A stretch of 48,553 nt of DNA from positions 1-48,553 of the forward strand of contig NZ_JADGHZ010000006.1 of the NCBI RefSeq assembly GCF_019683595.1. Reading direction: 5' to 3'. This document shows positions 1 to 7,507 of the stretch, one piece after another (the first letter of the stretch is position 1; each line of letters begins with the position of its first letter). The position numbers were made by a program, and so were the translations under genes. A model generated the notes under the pieces. That model had not been told where the DNA came from, did not search any database, and saw only the letters and a program-made list of their open reading frames with translations. Source of the stretch: Sphaerobacter sp. (GTDB lineage: Bacteria > Chloroflexota > Chloroflexia > Thermomicrobiales > Thermomicrobiaceae).

Positions 1-91
1 CTCCCGCCCCGCCCGCGTGCGCCCACGAGCGCTGAGGTCGGGCACATGGAGCGAGGCGTTCCCCGCTGCCGGACTACTTTCAGGTGAGAAC

Positions 92-120
92 GCGCCCCGG
101 CACTAGGCGTGCCGGGGCGC
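92..120 (-). terminator. Hairpin after the demethylase gene
   Basis: A perfect 12-bp inverted repeat (92-103 with 109-120, loop TAGGC) lies 9 nt past the stop codon of the minus-strand demethylase gene. There is no clear T run after the stem on the minus strand, so it may be a transcript-end stabiliser rather than a classical intrinsic terminator. I see no gene in bases 1-91. Confidence 0.6.
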
Positions 121-128
121 CGACCAGG

Positions 129-1529
129 CTAGCGTCCGGCGACCGTCTCCCGGTACCGGCGGGACGGCTCGGCATACGGCACGGGGCCGACGGTAGCGCG
201 CAGCTCCACTTGCACGTGACGCTCGACCGACGGCTTCCGGGTACCGCCATCCGGCTCGCCCCAGACCAGGATCACCTCCGTCCCCGGCTCCGCATACGCC
301 TCGTCAAGCATCGCGAGTGAGAGCATCGAGGCTTCGTTCGAGCTGTAACCGCAGAACGTCGAGATGCCGACGATGTCGCCCTGCTTGTTCCGGACCGCGT
401 CGTACATCCAGGTGGCGTACTGGGTGCCCGGGAGGTCGATGTACTTCGGGCGCTGCCCCTTGGGCTTGGTGAAGAGCGCGGCGAAGACCTTCGCGACGTC
501 CTCGCCGTTCCAGGCCAGCGTCACCTTCTTGCGGTGCGGCTGCTTGGCCATCTCTTCGAGCGCCTCGCGCCCGACAAAGTCATGGTCGAACTTCAGGATC
601 CGCCCGTAACCCAGTTCCCACGGGTTGAGGTAGTAGTCCTCGATGTTCGGGGTGACGAAGCTGCCGCCGAGCGAGCCGACCGCCTCGAAGGAGGTATCCG
701 GCAGCCACTCGCGGTACGCCCGGAGCTCGTCGCCTGTGTACACGGCCGGCAGGGGCGACGGGATCCAGCCCGACTCCAGCGTATTGCTCGAGTAGGCGCG
801 GGAGCCGACCTGCCGCAGGCCGAACTCCTTCCCGGCCTCGACGATCGCCGCCTTGACCTCCGGCCCTTCCTCGAACGGCCCGATCAGCTCGCCGCCGGCG
901 ACGCCGATCATCCCGTGGTGGAGAAGGCGCACCTTGTGCCCGGCAATCGTGATCCAGCCGGTGTGGAAGAACTTGATCGGCGGCAACGGGCCACCGTTGA
1001 GCTTTTCGAGCAGGGCCGGCGCGTTCGGCCCCTGGAGCTGGAACCGGTACACCTTCCGGCGCCGGTTCGGGTCGCCGACCGCCCACTCGTCGCGTTCGAG
1101 CTGCACATCGTAGCCGCCCGTCTCGGCGTGGTACTGCACCCAGTTGTGCATCGAGGGGCGGCCGACGAGGTTGAAGTGCTCCGGCTCGAGGTAGAACAGG
1201 ACCCCGTCGCCGATCACATAGCCGTCGGGCGTACAGCAGACGAACTGCTTGGCGCCGCCCGGCTCGAAGCCCTTGAAGCTATTGATCGCCAGCCGCTCCA
1301 GCAGCCGGAACGCATCGGGACCACTCACATAGAGGTCGGTCATGTGGTAGGAGAGGTCGAAGAGGCAGACCGTCTCCTGCCAGGAATGCTGCTCGTCCCG
1401 CCAGTTGGTGAACTCCGGGGGCACGACCGGGTAGATACGCGCCCCCGAGATGTTGTTCCGAAGGAAGTCCACCACGTTCGGCACACTGCTGACGATGTCC
1501 TGCAAAGAGCGGGGCTTCTCTGCGGTCAT
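129..1529 (-). CDS. GcvT/LigM-like folate-dependent aminomethyltransferase or O-demethylase
   Basis: A 466-residue protein of the glycine cleavage T-protein (GcvT) fold. It resembles in length and layout the tetrahydrofolate-dependent aryl O-demethylases LigM and DesA (about 470 aa) more than true GcvT (about 360-400 aa). The N-terminal half has the family segment around WQETVCLFDLSYHMTDLYV; the middle has HHGMIGVAGGELIGPFEEGP; the C-terminal barrel contains NPWELGYGRILKFDHDFVGR. Family members move a methyl or aminomethyl group to tetrahydrofolate; the substrate cannot be read from sequence. The ATG start has a GGGAGGAG site about 6 nt upstream. It follows the binding-protein gene by 49 nt on the same strand, so the two are probably co-transcribed, suggesting that the imported compound is a methylated substrate. 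No lig/des ring-cleavage genes are nearby. The GcvT fold is sure, the O-demethylase call is moderate. Confidence 0.75.
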   Translation of the reverse strand: MTAEKPRSLQDIVSSVPNVVDFLRNNISGARIYPVVPPEFTNWRDEQHSWQETVCLFDLSYHMTDLYVSGPDAFRLLERLAINSFKGFEPGGAKQFVCCTPDGYVIGDGVLFYLEPEHFNLVGRPSMHNWVQYHAETGGYDVQLERDEWAVGDPNRRRKVYRFQLQGPNAPALLEKLNGGPLPPIKFFHTGWITIAGHKVRLLHHGMIGVAGGELIGPFEEGPEVKAAIVEAGKEFGLRQVGSRAYSSNTLESGWIPSPLPAVYTGDELRAYREWLPDTSFEAVGSLGGSFVTPNIEDYYLNPWELGYGRILKFDHDFVGREALEEMAKQPHRKKVTLAWNGEDVAKVFAALFTKPKGQRPKYIDLPGTQYATWMYDAVRNKQGDIVGISTFCGYSSNEASMLSLAMLDEAYAEPGTEVILVWGEPDGGTRKPSVERHVQVELRATVGPVPYAEPSRRYRETVAGR

Positions 1530-1578
1530 AGGATGCTCCTCCCTGTCCGGTATGGTTTCCTACGAACACCTTGCGTGC

Positions 1579-2919
1579 TTAGTAGGACAGGTCGTCGACC
1601 GCACCGAGCTCGTCGATCACGACGTTGCCCAGCGTCCCATCGGGCAGCTCTTCGACGCGCCGAACGAACACCGGGATGACGGGCCCTTGCGATTCGGGGT
1701 GGAAGCGGAATTCCCCAGCCGGACCGACGAACTGAACCTCGCGGAGGGCTTGCAAGAACGATTCCGTGTCCTCCACGTTGCCGTCGGTGGCGTTGAGCGC
1801 TTCAACGATCACCCGCCCGTTCAGGTAGCCCTGGTACGAGAACTGACCAGTGGGCGCGTTGTAACGCGCATTGAACTCCTCTACGAACTTCTGGTTCTCA
1901 GGCGAGTCGTAGAGCGGCGAATAGTGGAGGACGCTCACCACGCCGAGAGCCGCTTCGCCCTGCTCGGCCAGGATGTTCTCGTCCACCGTGTCACCCGAGC
2001 CGATCAGCGGGAACATGTCGGCGAGACCGAAGTCCACATACTGCGGGACGAAGCGTGCGGCGTCGCCACCCGAGTAGAAGGCGAAGACGGCGTCGGCATC
2101 CATCTGCTGGATACGCTGCAAGTACGGCCCGTAGTCCTGGGTGTCAATCGGCGCGTAGACCTCGCCCACGATCTCGCCGCCGGCCTCTTGGAACCGCTTC
2201 CCGAACGCACCGGCCTTGTCGTGCCCGGCCGAGTAATCCAGCGCGGTCAGGACGATGCGCCGGTATCCCAGCTTCTCGTAGGCGTACTGCCCAAACGGTG
2301 CCTCATACTGCCCGTTGGCGCAGGAGACGCGGAAGATGTACGGGCTGCGCATGTTGGGATCACGCGTGAGACCCGGGAGTCCGGCGTTCCCGATGATCCA
2401 CGGGATCTGCTGCTCCACGACGAAGTCGCGCAGCGCCGCCGCCTCGTTACTCAGGATCACGCCCGCCAGGAGATGCACCTTGTCGCGCTCGATAAGCTGG
2501 CGTGCCTTGGCAAGCGCCTGGTCCGGGCTCCCGGCCGAGTCCTCGATGACGAGTTCAATCGGCCGGCCCCCGGCGACGCCGCCCACCTCGTCGAGAGCGA
2601 CCTGGATCCCACCGATCATGTTTTCCCCGAGCGACGTGTACACGCCGGAGAGCGTCGCGATCACACCGACGCGCACCGGATCGCCGGTCGCCGGCGTTCC
2701 CCCGGTCGTTCCCTGGGTGGAAGGAGTGGGACTGGCCGCCGCCGTTGGGGTGCTCGACGACCCGCCGGATGCGGCAGCCGTGGTAGGCGTCGGGGTGCTC
2801 TCAGCGGTCTCGGTGGTTTCCGAGGACGAGCCGCCACACGCACTGAGCAACAAGCTTCCAAGCACGCCACCGCCGATTGTCTGCAAGGCGGCACGACGCG
2901 TGAGCTGACGTCCGAGCAT
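1579..2919 (-). CDS. Branched-chain amino acid-type ABC transporter substrate-binding lipoprotein
   Basis: A 446-residue type-1 periplasmic binding protein (LivK/Peripla_BP_6 family). The N-terminus has a twin-arginine-like TRRAAL segment (residues 7-12), a hydrophobic stretch and a lipobox LLLSAC with Cys28 as the lipidated residue. A Ser/Thr/Pro/Ala-rich linker (about 31-80) leads to the binding domain, beginning VRVGVIATLSGVYTSLGENM. An upstream ATG at 2973 is possible, but the ATG at 2919 has a GAGGAGGAGT site 7 nt upstream and gives a normal signal peptide. No permease (LivH/M) or ATPase (LivG/F) gene is in the window, so the partners lie elsewhere. LivK-like proteins bind amino acids, amides, aromatic acids and other small organics; the neighbouring LigM-like demethylase makes a methoxylated compound a reasonable guess, but only that. 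Confidence 0.88.
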   Translation of the reverse strand: MLGRQLTRRAALQTIGGGVLGSLLLSACGGSSSETTETAESTPTPTTAAASGGSSSTPTAAASPTPSTQGTTGGTPATGDPVRVGVIATLSGVYTSLGENMIGGIQVALDEVGGVAGGRPIELVIEDSAGSPDQALAKARQLIERDKVHLLAGVILSNEAAALRDFVVEQQIPWIIGNAGLPGLTRDPNMRSPYIFRVSCANGQYEAPFGQYAYEKLGYRRIVLTALDYSAGHDKAGAFGKRFQEAGGEIVGEVYAPIDTQDYGPYLQRIQQMDADAVFAFYSGGDAARFVPQYVDFGLADMFPLIGSGDTVDENILAEQGEAALGVVSVLHYSPLYDSPENQKFVEEFNARYNAPTGQFSYQGYLNGRVIVEALNATDGNVEDTESFLQALREVQFVGPAGEFRFHPESQGPVIPVFVRRVEELPDGTLGNVVIDELGAVDDLSY

Positions 2920-2975
2920 TCTCCTACTCCTCCTCGAGCTCAGCACCGTCATCTGACTGTACGAATTCGGCATTT

Positions 2976-3004
2976 AGGATACTGCTATTGCTGGGATCGG
3001 GCAA
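2976..3004 (-). promoter_or_regulatory. Putative promoter of the binding-protein/demethylase pair
   Basis: On the minus strand TTGCCC (3004-2999) and TATCCT (2981-2976) are separated by 17 nt, a housekeeping-type -35/-10 pair about 57 nt upstream of the chosen ATG at 2919. Transcription would begin near 2969, inside the upstream in-frame extension, which supports the shorter start. Confidence 0.5.
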
Positions 3005-3047
3005 CTGAAGGCGGATTCCCACGGCTCCGGGTTCTCCGGACACCGCA

Positions 3048-4697
3048 TCAGCGGGCGCCGATCTCCCGGGCAACGGCCTCAACGGCTTCCAGGGGCACAT
3101 CCCGGCGGACCACCACGCGCCCCGGCCCTTCCGGCAGGATCCAGGTCAGCGTGCCCTGCACGACCTTCTTATCGTGCAGCAGATGCGTGCGTACCGTCTC
3201 CCACTCCCCGTCGAAGGTGCGTGGCAGGTCAAGGCGATCGAGCAGCGCATCCTGGCGCGCCACGAGGTCCGCGTCGCAGAGACCGAGCCGGTGGGCGAGC
3301 CGCGCCGCGGCGCGCATCCCCAACGCCACCGCCTCGCCATGCAGGTAGCGGTACCCGGCCGCCTCAAACGCGTGTCCCAGCGTGTGACCGTAGTTGAGGA
3401 TACGGCGCAATCCCGACTCACGCTCGTCGGCCCGCACCACGGCAGCCTTGAGGCGGATGTTGTGGGCGATCAGCTCCGCCAGCTCATCCGGTTCTCCAAG
3501 GCCCCCAACGGGATTGCGGCGCTCAAGCCACGGGAGCAGGATCGGCTCCGACGCACCGGTGGCGGTGCACTCGATCATGGCGTGCTTGACGATTTCCGCC
3601 CAGCCGTTGCGCAGGTCACGAGGCGGCAGCGTGCGGAGGACGTGCGGATCGGCCACCACGAGCGGGGGCTGGTAGAAGGCACCGATCAGGTTCTTGCCCA
3701 GCGCATGGTTCACGCCGGTCTTGCCCCCAACGCTGCTGTCGACCATCGCCAAGAGGCTCGTCGGGAGCTGCACGAGCCCGACGCCGCGGAGCACGATGGC
3801 TGCAACGAACCCGGCGAGGTCGCCGACCACGCCGCCTCCCAGTGCCACCACCATGTCGCCGCGCTCGATCCCGCCGCCGAGCAGCCAGTCCAGGAGGTCG
3901 CTGACCTGCGCAAGCGCTTTGCTGCCCTCTCCGGCGGGGACCGCGCGCATCGCCACATCGAGGCCCGCCTGAGTGAAGGACTCTTCGACCGACGAGCCCC
4001 ATAGCGGCAGGACGTGCTCGTCGGCGACGACCCACGCCCGCCGCCCCTTCGGCCACCGCCGCCTGGCCAGCGTCCCCACCTCCGCGAGCAAGCCAGGTGC
4101 GGCGTAGAGGTCCGACCGTCCGCTCGGCGTGCCCAGGCTGTCGACCGGGATGGCACCGGCGCGGTCGAGGGCCGTGATCTGGTCGGCGATGTGGGCCGCG
4201 AGCGTATCCAGCGACGTGCTGGTCGTGTCGATGGTGAGGTCGGCCTGCTCGTAGAGGTGCCGCCGTGCTTGCCAGAGGGACTCCAATCGCGCCAGCGGAT
4301 CGTCCCCTCGGAGGAGGGGGCGTTCGGCCATCGGCGTGTCACGCACCGCCGCTTCGAGTCGCTCGATGAGCACCGCGGGAGATGCGGTCAGGTGCACGAT
4401 CACACTACGCGGTCGCATGGCATCCCAGTTGGCGGGGTCGAGTACGGCTCCGCCGCCGGTCGCCACCACGACCCGCGTGCGACGGCTCGCCTGCGCCAGC
4501 GCATCTCGCTCTGCGGCCCGGAACACGGGCTCGCCGAAAGCAGTGAAGATGTCGGGAATGGAGCGGCCGAAGCGGCGCTCGACCTCGGCGTCGATGTCAA
4601 CCGCCTCGAACCCGAGGCGCTCGGCCAGCAGGGGGGCCAACGTCGTCTTCCCGCTGCCGCTCAGACCGATCAGGTATACCCGCTCCAGGATCATCAC
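3048..4697 (-). CDS. aroKB: Bifunctional shikimate kinase / 3-dehydroquinate synthase
   Basis: A 549-residue fusion of two chorismate-pathway enzymes. Residues 1 to about 165 are shikimate kinase: P-loop GLSGSGKT (11-18), a VDID shikimate-site motif, FRAAERDAL and ATGGGAVL. Residues from about 190 are 3-dehydroquinate synthase: the NAD-binding GGGVVGDLAGFVAA, LPTSLLAMVDSSVGGKTGVN, EIVKHAMI and the metal-site segments ILNYGHTLGHAFE and HGEAVALGM. AroB cyclises DAHP to 3-dehydroquinate, and AroK phosphorylates shikimate three steps later, so the fused activities are not consecutive. The two first codons are both ATG (4697 and 4694), with an AAGGCGG site just upstream. No other aro gene is present. 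All motifs look intact, so both activities are expected. The order kinase-synthase matches AroKB fusions known in some other bacteria. Confidence 0.95.
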   Translation of the reverse strand: MMILERVYLIGLSGSGKTTLAPLLAERLGFEAVDIDAEVERRFGRSIPDIFTAFGEPVFRAAERDALAQASRRTRVVVATGGGAVLDPANWDAMRPRSVIVHLTASPAVLIERLEAAVRDTPMAERPLLRGDDPLARLESLWQARRHLYEQADLTIDTTSTSLDTLAAHIADQITALDRAGAIPVDSLGTPSGRSDLYAAPGLLAEVGTLARRRWPKGRRAWVVADEHVLPLWGSSVEESFTQAGLDVAMRAVPAGEGSKALAQVSDLLDWLLGGGIERGDMVVALGGGVVGDLAGFVAAIVLRGVGLVQLPTSLLAMVDSSVGGKTGVNHALGKNLIGAFYQPPLVVADPHVLRTLPPRDLRNGWAEIVKHAMIECTATGASEPILLPWLERRNPVGGLGEPDELAELIAHNIRLKAAVVRADERESGLRRILNYGHTLGHAFEAAGYRYLHGEAVALGMRAAARLAHRLGLCDADLVARQDALLDRLDLPRTFDGEWETVRTHLLHDKKVVQGTLTWILPEGPGRVVVRRDVPLEAVEAVAREIGAR

Positions 4698-4802
4698 GCC
4701 GCCTTATCGCTCTCAAAGCGTCACCGGCACTCGGGGCCGGCGCGATTCTAACCCCCGCGCCGGGTGCCGTCCATCAGGATGCTCCCGACATCCCGAGCGA
4801 TT

Positions 4803-4811
4803 TGTTATACT
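4803..4811 (+). promoter_or_regulatory. Putative extended -10 promoter of the response regulator gene
   Basis: TGT followed by TATACT (4806-4811) is an extended -10 element 75 nt upstream of the ATG. The best -35 candidate is CCGACA (4785-4790), with a short 15-nt spacer. The same TGnTATACT block recurs before tRNA-Val, selC and the FAD oxidase gene. Confidence 0.45.
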
Positions 4812-4885
4812 GCGAGGGCACACTGCACAAGAGGCGGGGAGAAGCCGGGCCGTCACGTGCGTGCGGAGTGAGGGAACAGGATTCG

Positions 4886-6283
4886 ATGGAGCGCATCCTA
4901 ATCGCCGATGACGACGCCGGGATCCGCGAGTTGTTGCGGGACTTCCTCGAAGATGAGGGGTACGACGTCACGGAGGCGGAAACCAGCGCCGAAGTTCTGT
5001 CTGCGCTGAGCGGTGACGGGACCGCTCCAGCGCTGGTCCTGATGGACGTTCGGATGCCCGACAAGAGCGGGATCGACGTCCTCCGTGACCTGTCGGAGAC
5101 CTACGGCAACCAACTGCCGTTCATCATCATGACCGCCTACGGCAGCTCGTCGATTGCCATCGACGCGATGCAGCTCGGGGCGTACGACTACATCACCAAA
5201 CCGTTCGACCTGGACGACGTGCTGCTGACGATCCGCCGCTACTTCGAGCACCAGACGCTCAAGCAGCAGGTGCAGGGACTTCGCACCCAGTTCCGTGACA
5301 CGGATCCTAACGACTACATCATCGGTAACAGCGCGCCGATGCAGGAGGTCTACAAGACCATCGGCCGCGTGGCGCGTTCAGATGCGACGGTGCTGATCAC
5401 CGGCGAGACGGGGACCGGGAAGGAACTGGTGGCGACGGTTCTGCACCGGAACTCCAGCTATGCGGGTGGCCCGCTCGTCAAGGTCAACTGCGCTGCGCTG
5501 CCCGAGACGCTCCTGGAGAGCGAGCTGTTCGGCCATGAGAAGGGCGCCTTCACCGGCGCGCTGAACCAGCGCAAGGGCCGCTTCGAGATGGCCCACAAGG
5601 GGACCATCTTCCTCGACGAGATCGGGGAGATGAGCCTGTCCACGCAGAAGAAGCTGCTGCGTGTCTTGCAGGAGCGAGAGTTCGAGCGGGTGGGCGGCAC
5701 CGTCTCAGTAAAGGTCGATACCCGCGTGATCGCGGCGACGAACAAGAACCTGGCGCAGGAGGTCCGTGAGAACCGCTTCCGCGAGGATCTCTACTACCGC
5801 CTCAACGTGATCACGATCTACCTGCCACCGCTCCGAGAGCGCCTGGACGACATCCCGATGCTGGTCGAGCACTTCCTCCACAAGCATCGCTACACCGCGG
5901 GGTCGGGTCCAGCCAAGATCACACCGGGGGCGATGCGGATGCTGCAGGAATACGACTGGCCGGGCAACGTCCGTGAGCTGGAGAACCTGATCGAGCGCGC
6001 CGTCGTGCTGGCACAGGGGTCGGTGATCACCGAGGATCACATCACCTTCTCCTCTGCCGACCAGCGGAACTTCGTCGATATCGCGGCCCGCGTGCGCCGC
6101 GGCGCGACGATCACCGAGGTGCAGCAAGAGGTCGAGAAGCTCATGCTGATCGAGGCCCTGAAGCAGGTCGAAGGCGACCGCGTCGCGGCCGCCTCGCTCC
6201 TCGGGCTCGACATGAGTGAGTTCCAGCAGAAGCTGATCGACTACGGCATCCCCGGCGAAGTGACCTCAATGGCGCCGTTCTAG
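4886..6283 (+). CDS. NtrC-family sigma-54-dependent response regulator
   Basis: A 465-residue regulator with three domains. Receiver (about 1-120): acidic cluster D8-D10, phospho-acceptor D54 in LMDVRMPD, T83 and K105 in ITKPF. AAA+ domain (about 145-380): Walker A GETGTGKE, the sigma-54 contact loop GAFTGA, Walker [10 protein letters not shown]. The C-terminal segment (about 420-465) aligns with a Fis-type helix-turn-helix, but the recognition helix reads [10 protein letters not shown] where the family usually has a basic SRxTLxxKL pattern. The ATG at 4886 starts the receiver domain exactly and has GGGAACAGG upstream; an in-frame extension to 4802 lacks conservation and overlaps the putative promoter. 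There is no sensor kinase gene beside it, so it is an orphan here. It is expected to activate sigma-54 promoters after phosphorylation; target genes are unknown. Confidence 0.92.
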   Translation: MERILIADDDAGIRELLRDFLEDEGYDVTEAETSAEVLSALSGDGTAPALVLMDVRMPDKSGIDVLRDLSETYGNQLPFIIMTAYGSSSIAIDAMQLGAYDYITKPFDLDDVLLTIRRYFEHQTLKQQVQGLRTQFRDTDPNDYIIGNSAPMQEVYKTIGRVARSDATVLITGETGTGKELVATVLHRNSSYAGGPLVKVNCAALPETLLESELFGHEKGAFTGALNQRKGRFEMAHKGTIFLDEIGEMSLSTQKKLLRVLQEREFERVGGTVSVKVDTRVIAATNKNLAQEVRENRFREDLYYRLNVITIYLPPLRERLDDIPMLVEHFLHKHRYTAGSGPAKITPGAMRMLQEYDWPGNVRELENLIERAVVLAQGSVITEDHITFSSADQRNFVDIAARVRRGATITEVQQEVEKLMLIEALKQVEGDRVAAASLLGLDMSEFQQKLIDYGIPGEVTSMAPF

Positions 6284-6300
6284 ACATCGCGAGAACGTAC

Positions 6301-6338
6301 AACGGGGTTGGCGAGTAAGACAACTCGCCAACCCCGTT
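6301..6338. terminator. Bidirectional terminator hairpin
   Basis: A perfect 16-bp inverted repeat (6301-6316 with 6323-6338, 6-nt loop AAGACA) lies 17 nt after the response regulator stop codon and between convergent genes. A short T-containing tail (TTGTATGT) follows on the plus strand. It probably ends transcription of the regulator and may serve the convergent DUF697-like gene as well. Confidence 0.8.
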
Positions 6339-6427
6339 TGTATGTCCAAATCCGTGTTACCGCCGCGCGTTCACACGGCGAAACGGATTGAGTCTGGTAG
6401 CTCCACCCCGCATCGGCGTGGGTGCGA

Positions 6428-7387
6428 TCACGCGTCGGGCTGCTGGTCCTGCGATGCCGACTGCTGATCCGCCCGATCGCTCATCGCCTCGTCCGAGTAC
6501 TTTGCGCCGTTCCGCGCGAAGGGTAGCGGGTTCCGGCGCAGCGTGGTGAGCGCCTCTTCGTACAGGATCCGCATTTGGCTGGGATCGATCCGCGCCCCCT
6601 TCTGGTAGTAGAGCAGGGCCGCGCGGCCGGTGGCGTACGTGCCGGCGTAGGCGATCGCCACCTTCGGGACGGTCCCCACGACGAGCGGCATCAACCCCGC
6701 GACCTCCCGTGCGATCGTGCGCCAGACCAGGCCGGTCCCAACGACGGGGGCCATCTCACCGTAGATCCGCCAGCGGTCATCCAGGTCGCGCTGGTAGATG
6801 GCTGCCAGCTTGTAGATCATCATCAACTGGTTCTTGGTGAGGACCAGGAAGTCGGCCCCCACGGCGACCAGATTGCCCACCACCGGCAGCACTGTGGGCA
6901 GGTTCGAGAGGAACGCGAACTGCGCGTTCACCGCCGAGGTCGATTCGACGGTTTGCTCGGCGCAGGCGTGGCGCATGGCGTCGATGTAGCGGCCGATCGC
7001 GAGCGAACGCTCGTCGGCCACGTCGGCGATGCGCTTCCGCACGTCGTCGACATTACCGCTACCCTGGAGCAGGCGTGGGTCCACCTCGACGACCCGGATC
7101 GGCTCGTCCACCCGCCGGAACAGATCGCGCCAGGTGCGCCCGGTCGCGGTATCCAGCGGCCCGACGGACACGACCACGTCGTATTCCAGCGGGTCCGGTG
7201 CGGTCTCACCCGTGTGGTGCAGGTCGACGTACGCCTCGGAGGCGGCCCCGAACAGCAGATCGCGGCAGGCCACGGCCTGCTCGTGAGTGCCGGCCATCAC
7301 CAGGATCCGAGGCGCCAGCAACGCCTCGGCGCGCAGTTGGTCGAAGCTGAGTTCCCGTACGACGCTGACAAGGTCTCGAATCCCCAT
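6428..7387 (-). CDS. DUF697-like membrane protein with a degenerate GTPase-like N-terminus
   Basis: A 319-residue protein of no certain function. The C-terminal half (about 150-275) has two long hydrophobic stretches, around LPTVLPVVGNLVAVGADFLV and VAGLMPLVVGTVPKVAIAYA, joined by KNQLMMIYKLAAIYQRDLDD. This is the pattern of DUF697/YcjF-type domains, which elsewhere follow Era/Ras-like GTPase domains. The N-terminal part (about 25-125) looks alpha/beta: ILVMAGTHEQAVACRDLLFG stands where a P-loop would be but has no GxxxxGK[ST], and YDVVVSVGPLD may replace the switch strand. It could be a pseudo-GTPase. The tail is Gln/Asp/Ser-rich. ATG at 7387, with AAAGGTGA about 12 nt upstream. It is separated from moeA by about 120 nt holding a hairpin. 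The family call is by eye and moderate. Confidence 0.7.
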   Translation of the reverse strand: MGIRDLVSVVRELSFDQLRAEALLAPRILVMAGTHEQAVACRDLLFGAASEAYVDLHHTGETAPDPLEYDVVVSVGPLDTATGRTWRDLFRRVDEPIRVVEVDPRLLQGSGNVDDVRKRIADVADERSLAIGRYIDAMRHACAEQTVESTSAVNAQFAFLSNLPTVLPVVGNLVAVGADFLVLTKNQLMMIYKLAAIYQRDLDDRWRIYGEMAPVVGTGLVWRTIAREVAGLMPLVVGTVPKVAIAYAGTYATGRAALLYYQKGARIDPSQMRILYEEALTTLRRNPLPFARNGAKYSDEAMSDRADQQSASQDQQPDA

Positions 7388-7428
7388 GGCGTCATGTCAC
7401 CTTTCGCGCGCTCGGCGCTTGCTCGTCT

Positions 7429-7450
7429 CGCCGGCCCACAACGGCCGGCG
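7429..7450 (-). terminator. Hairpin downstream of moeA
   Basis: A perfect 8-bp GC stem (7429-7436 with 7443-7450, loop CACAAC) lies between the moeA stop and the next minus-strand gene. No T run follows, so its role as terminator is only likely. Confidence 0.45.
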
Positions 7451-7507
7451 GATGATGCCGAAAGCTTACTTGTTCGCGAGAACCGGTGTCGAACGGCGCG
7501 CCGGGGC

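Noticed and set aside
534-3348. Long plus-strand open frames opposite the demethylase and binding-protein genes
   Set aside because: They are antisense shadows typical of GC-rich DNA; their translations are Arg/Ala/His-rich and lack domain motifs, while the minus-strand genes have clear families and ribosome sites.
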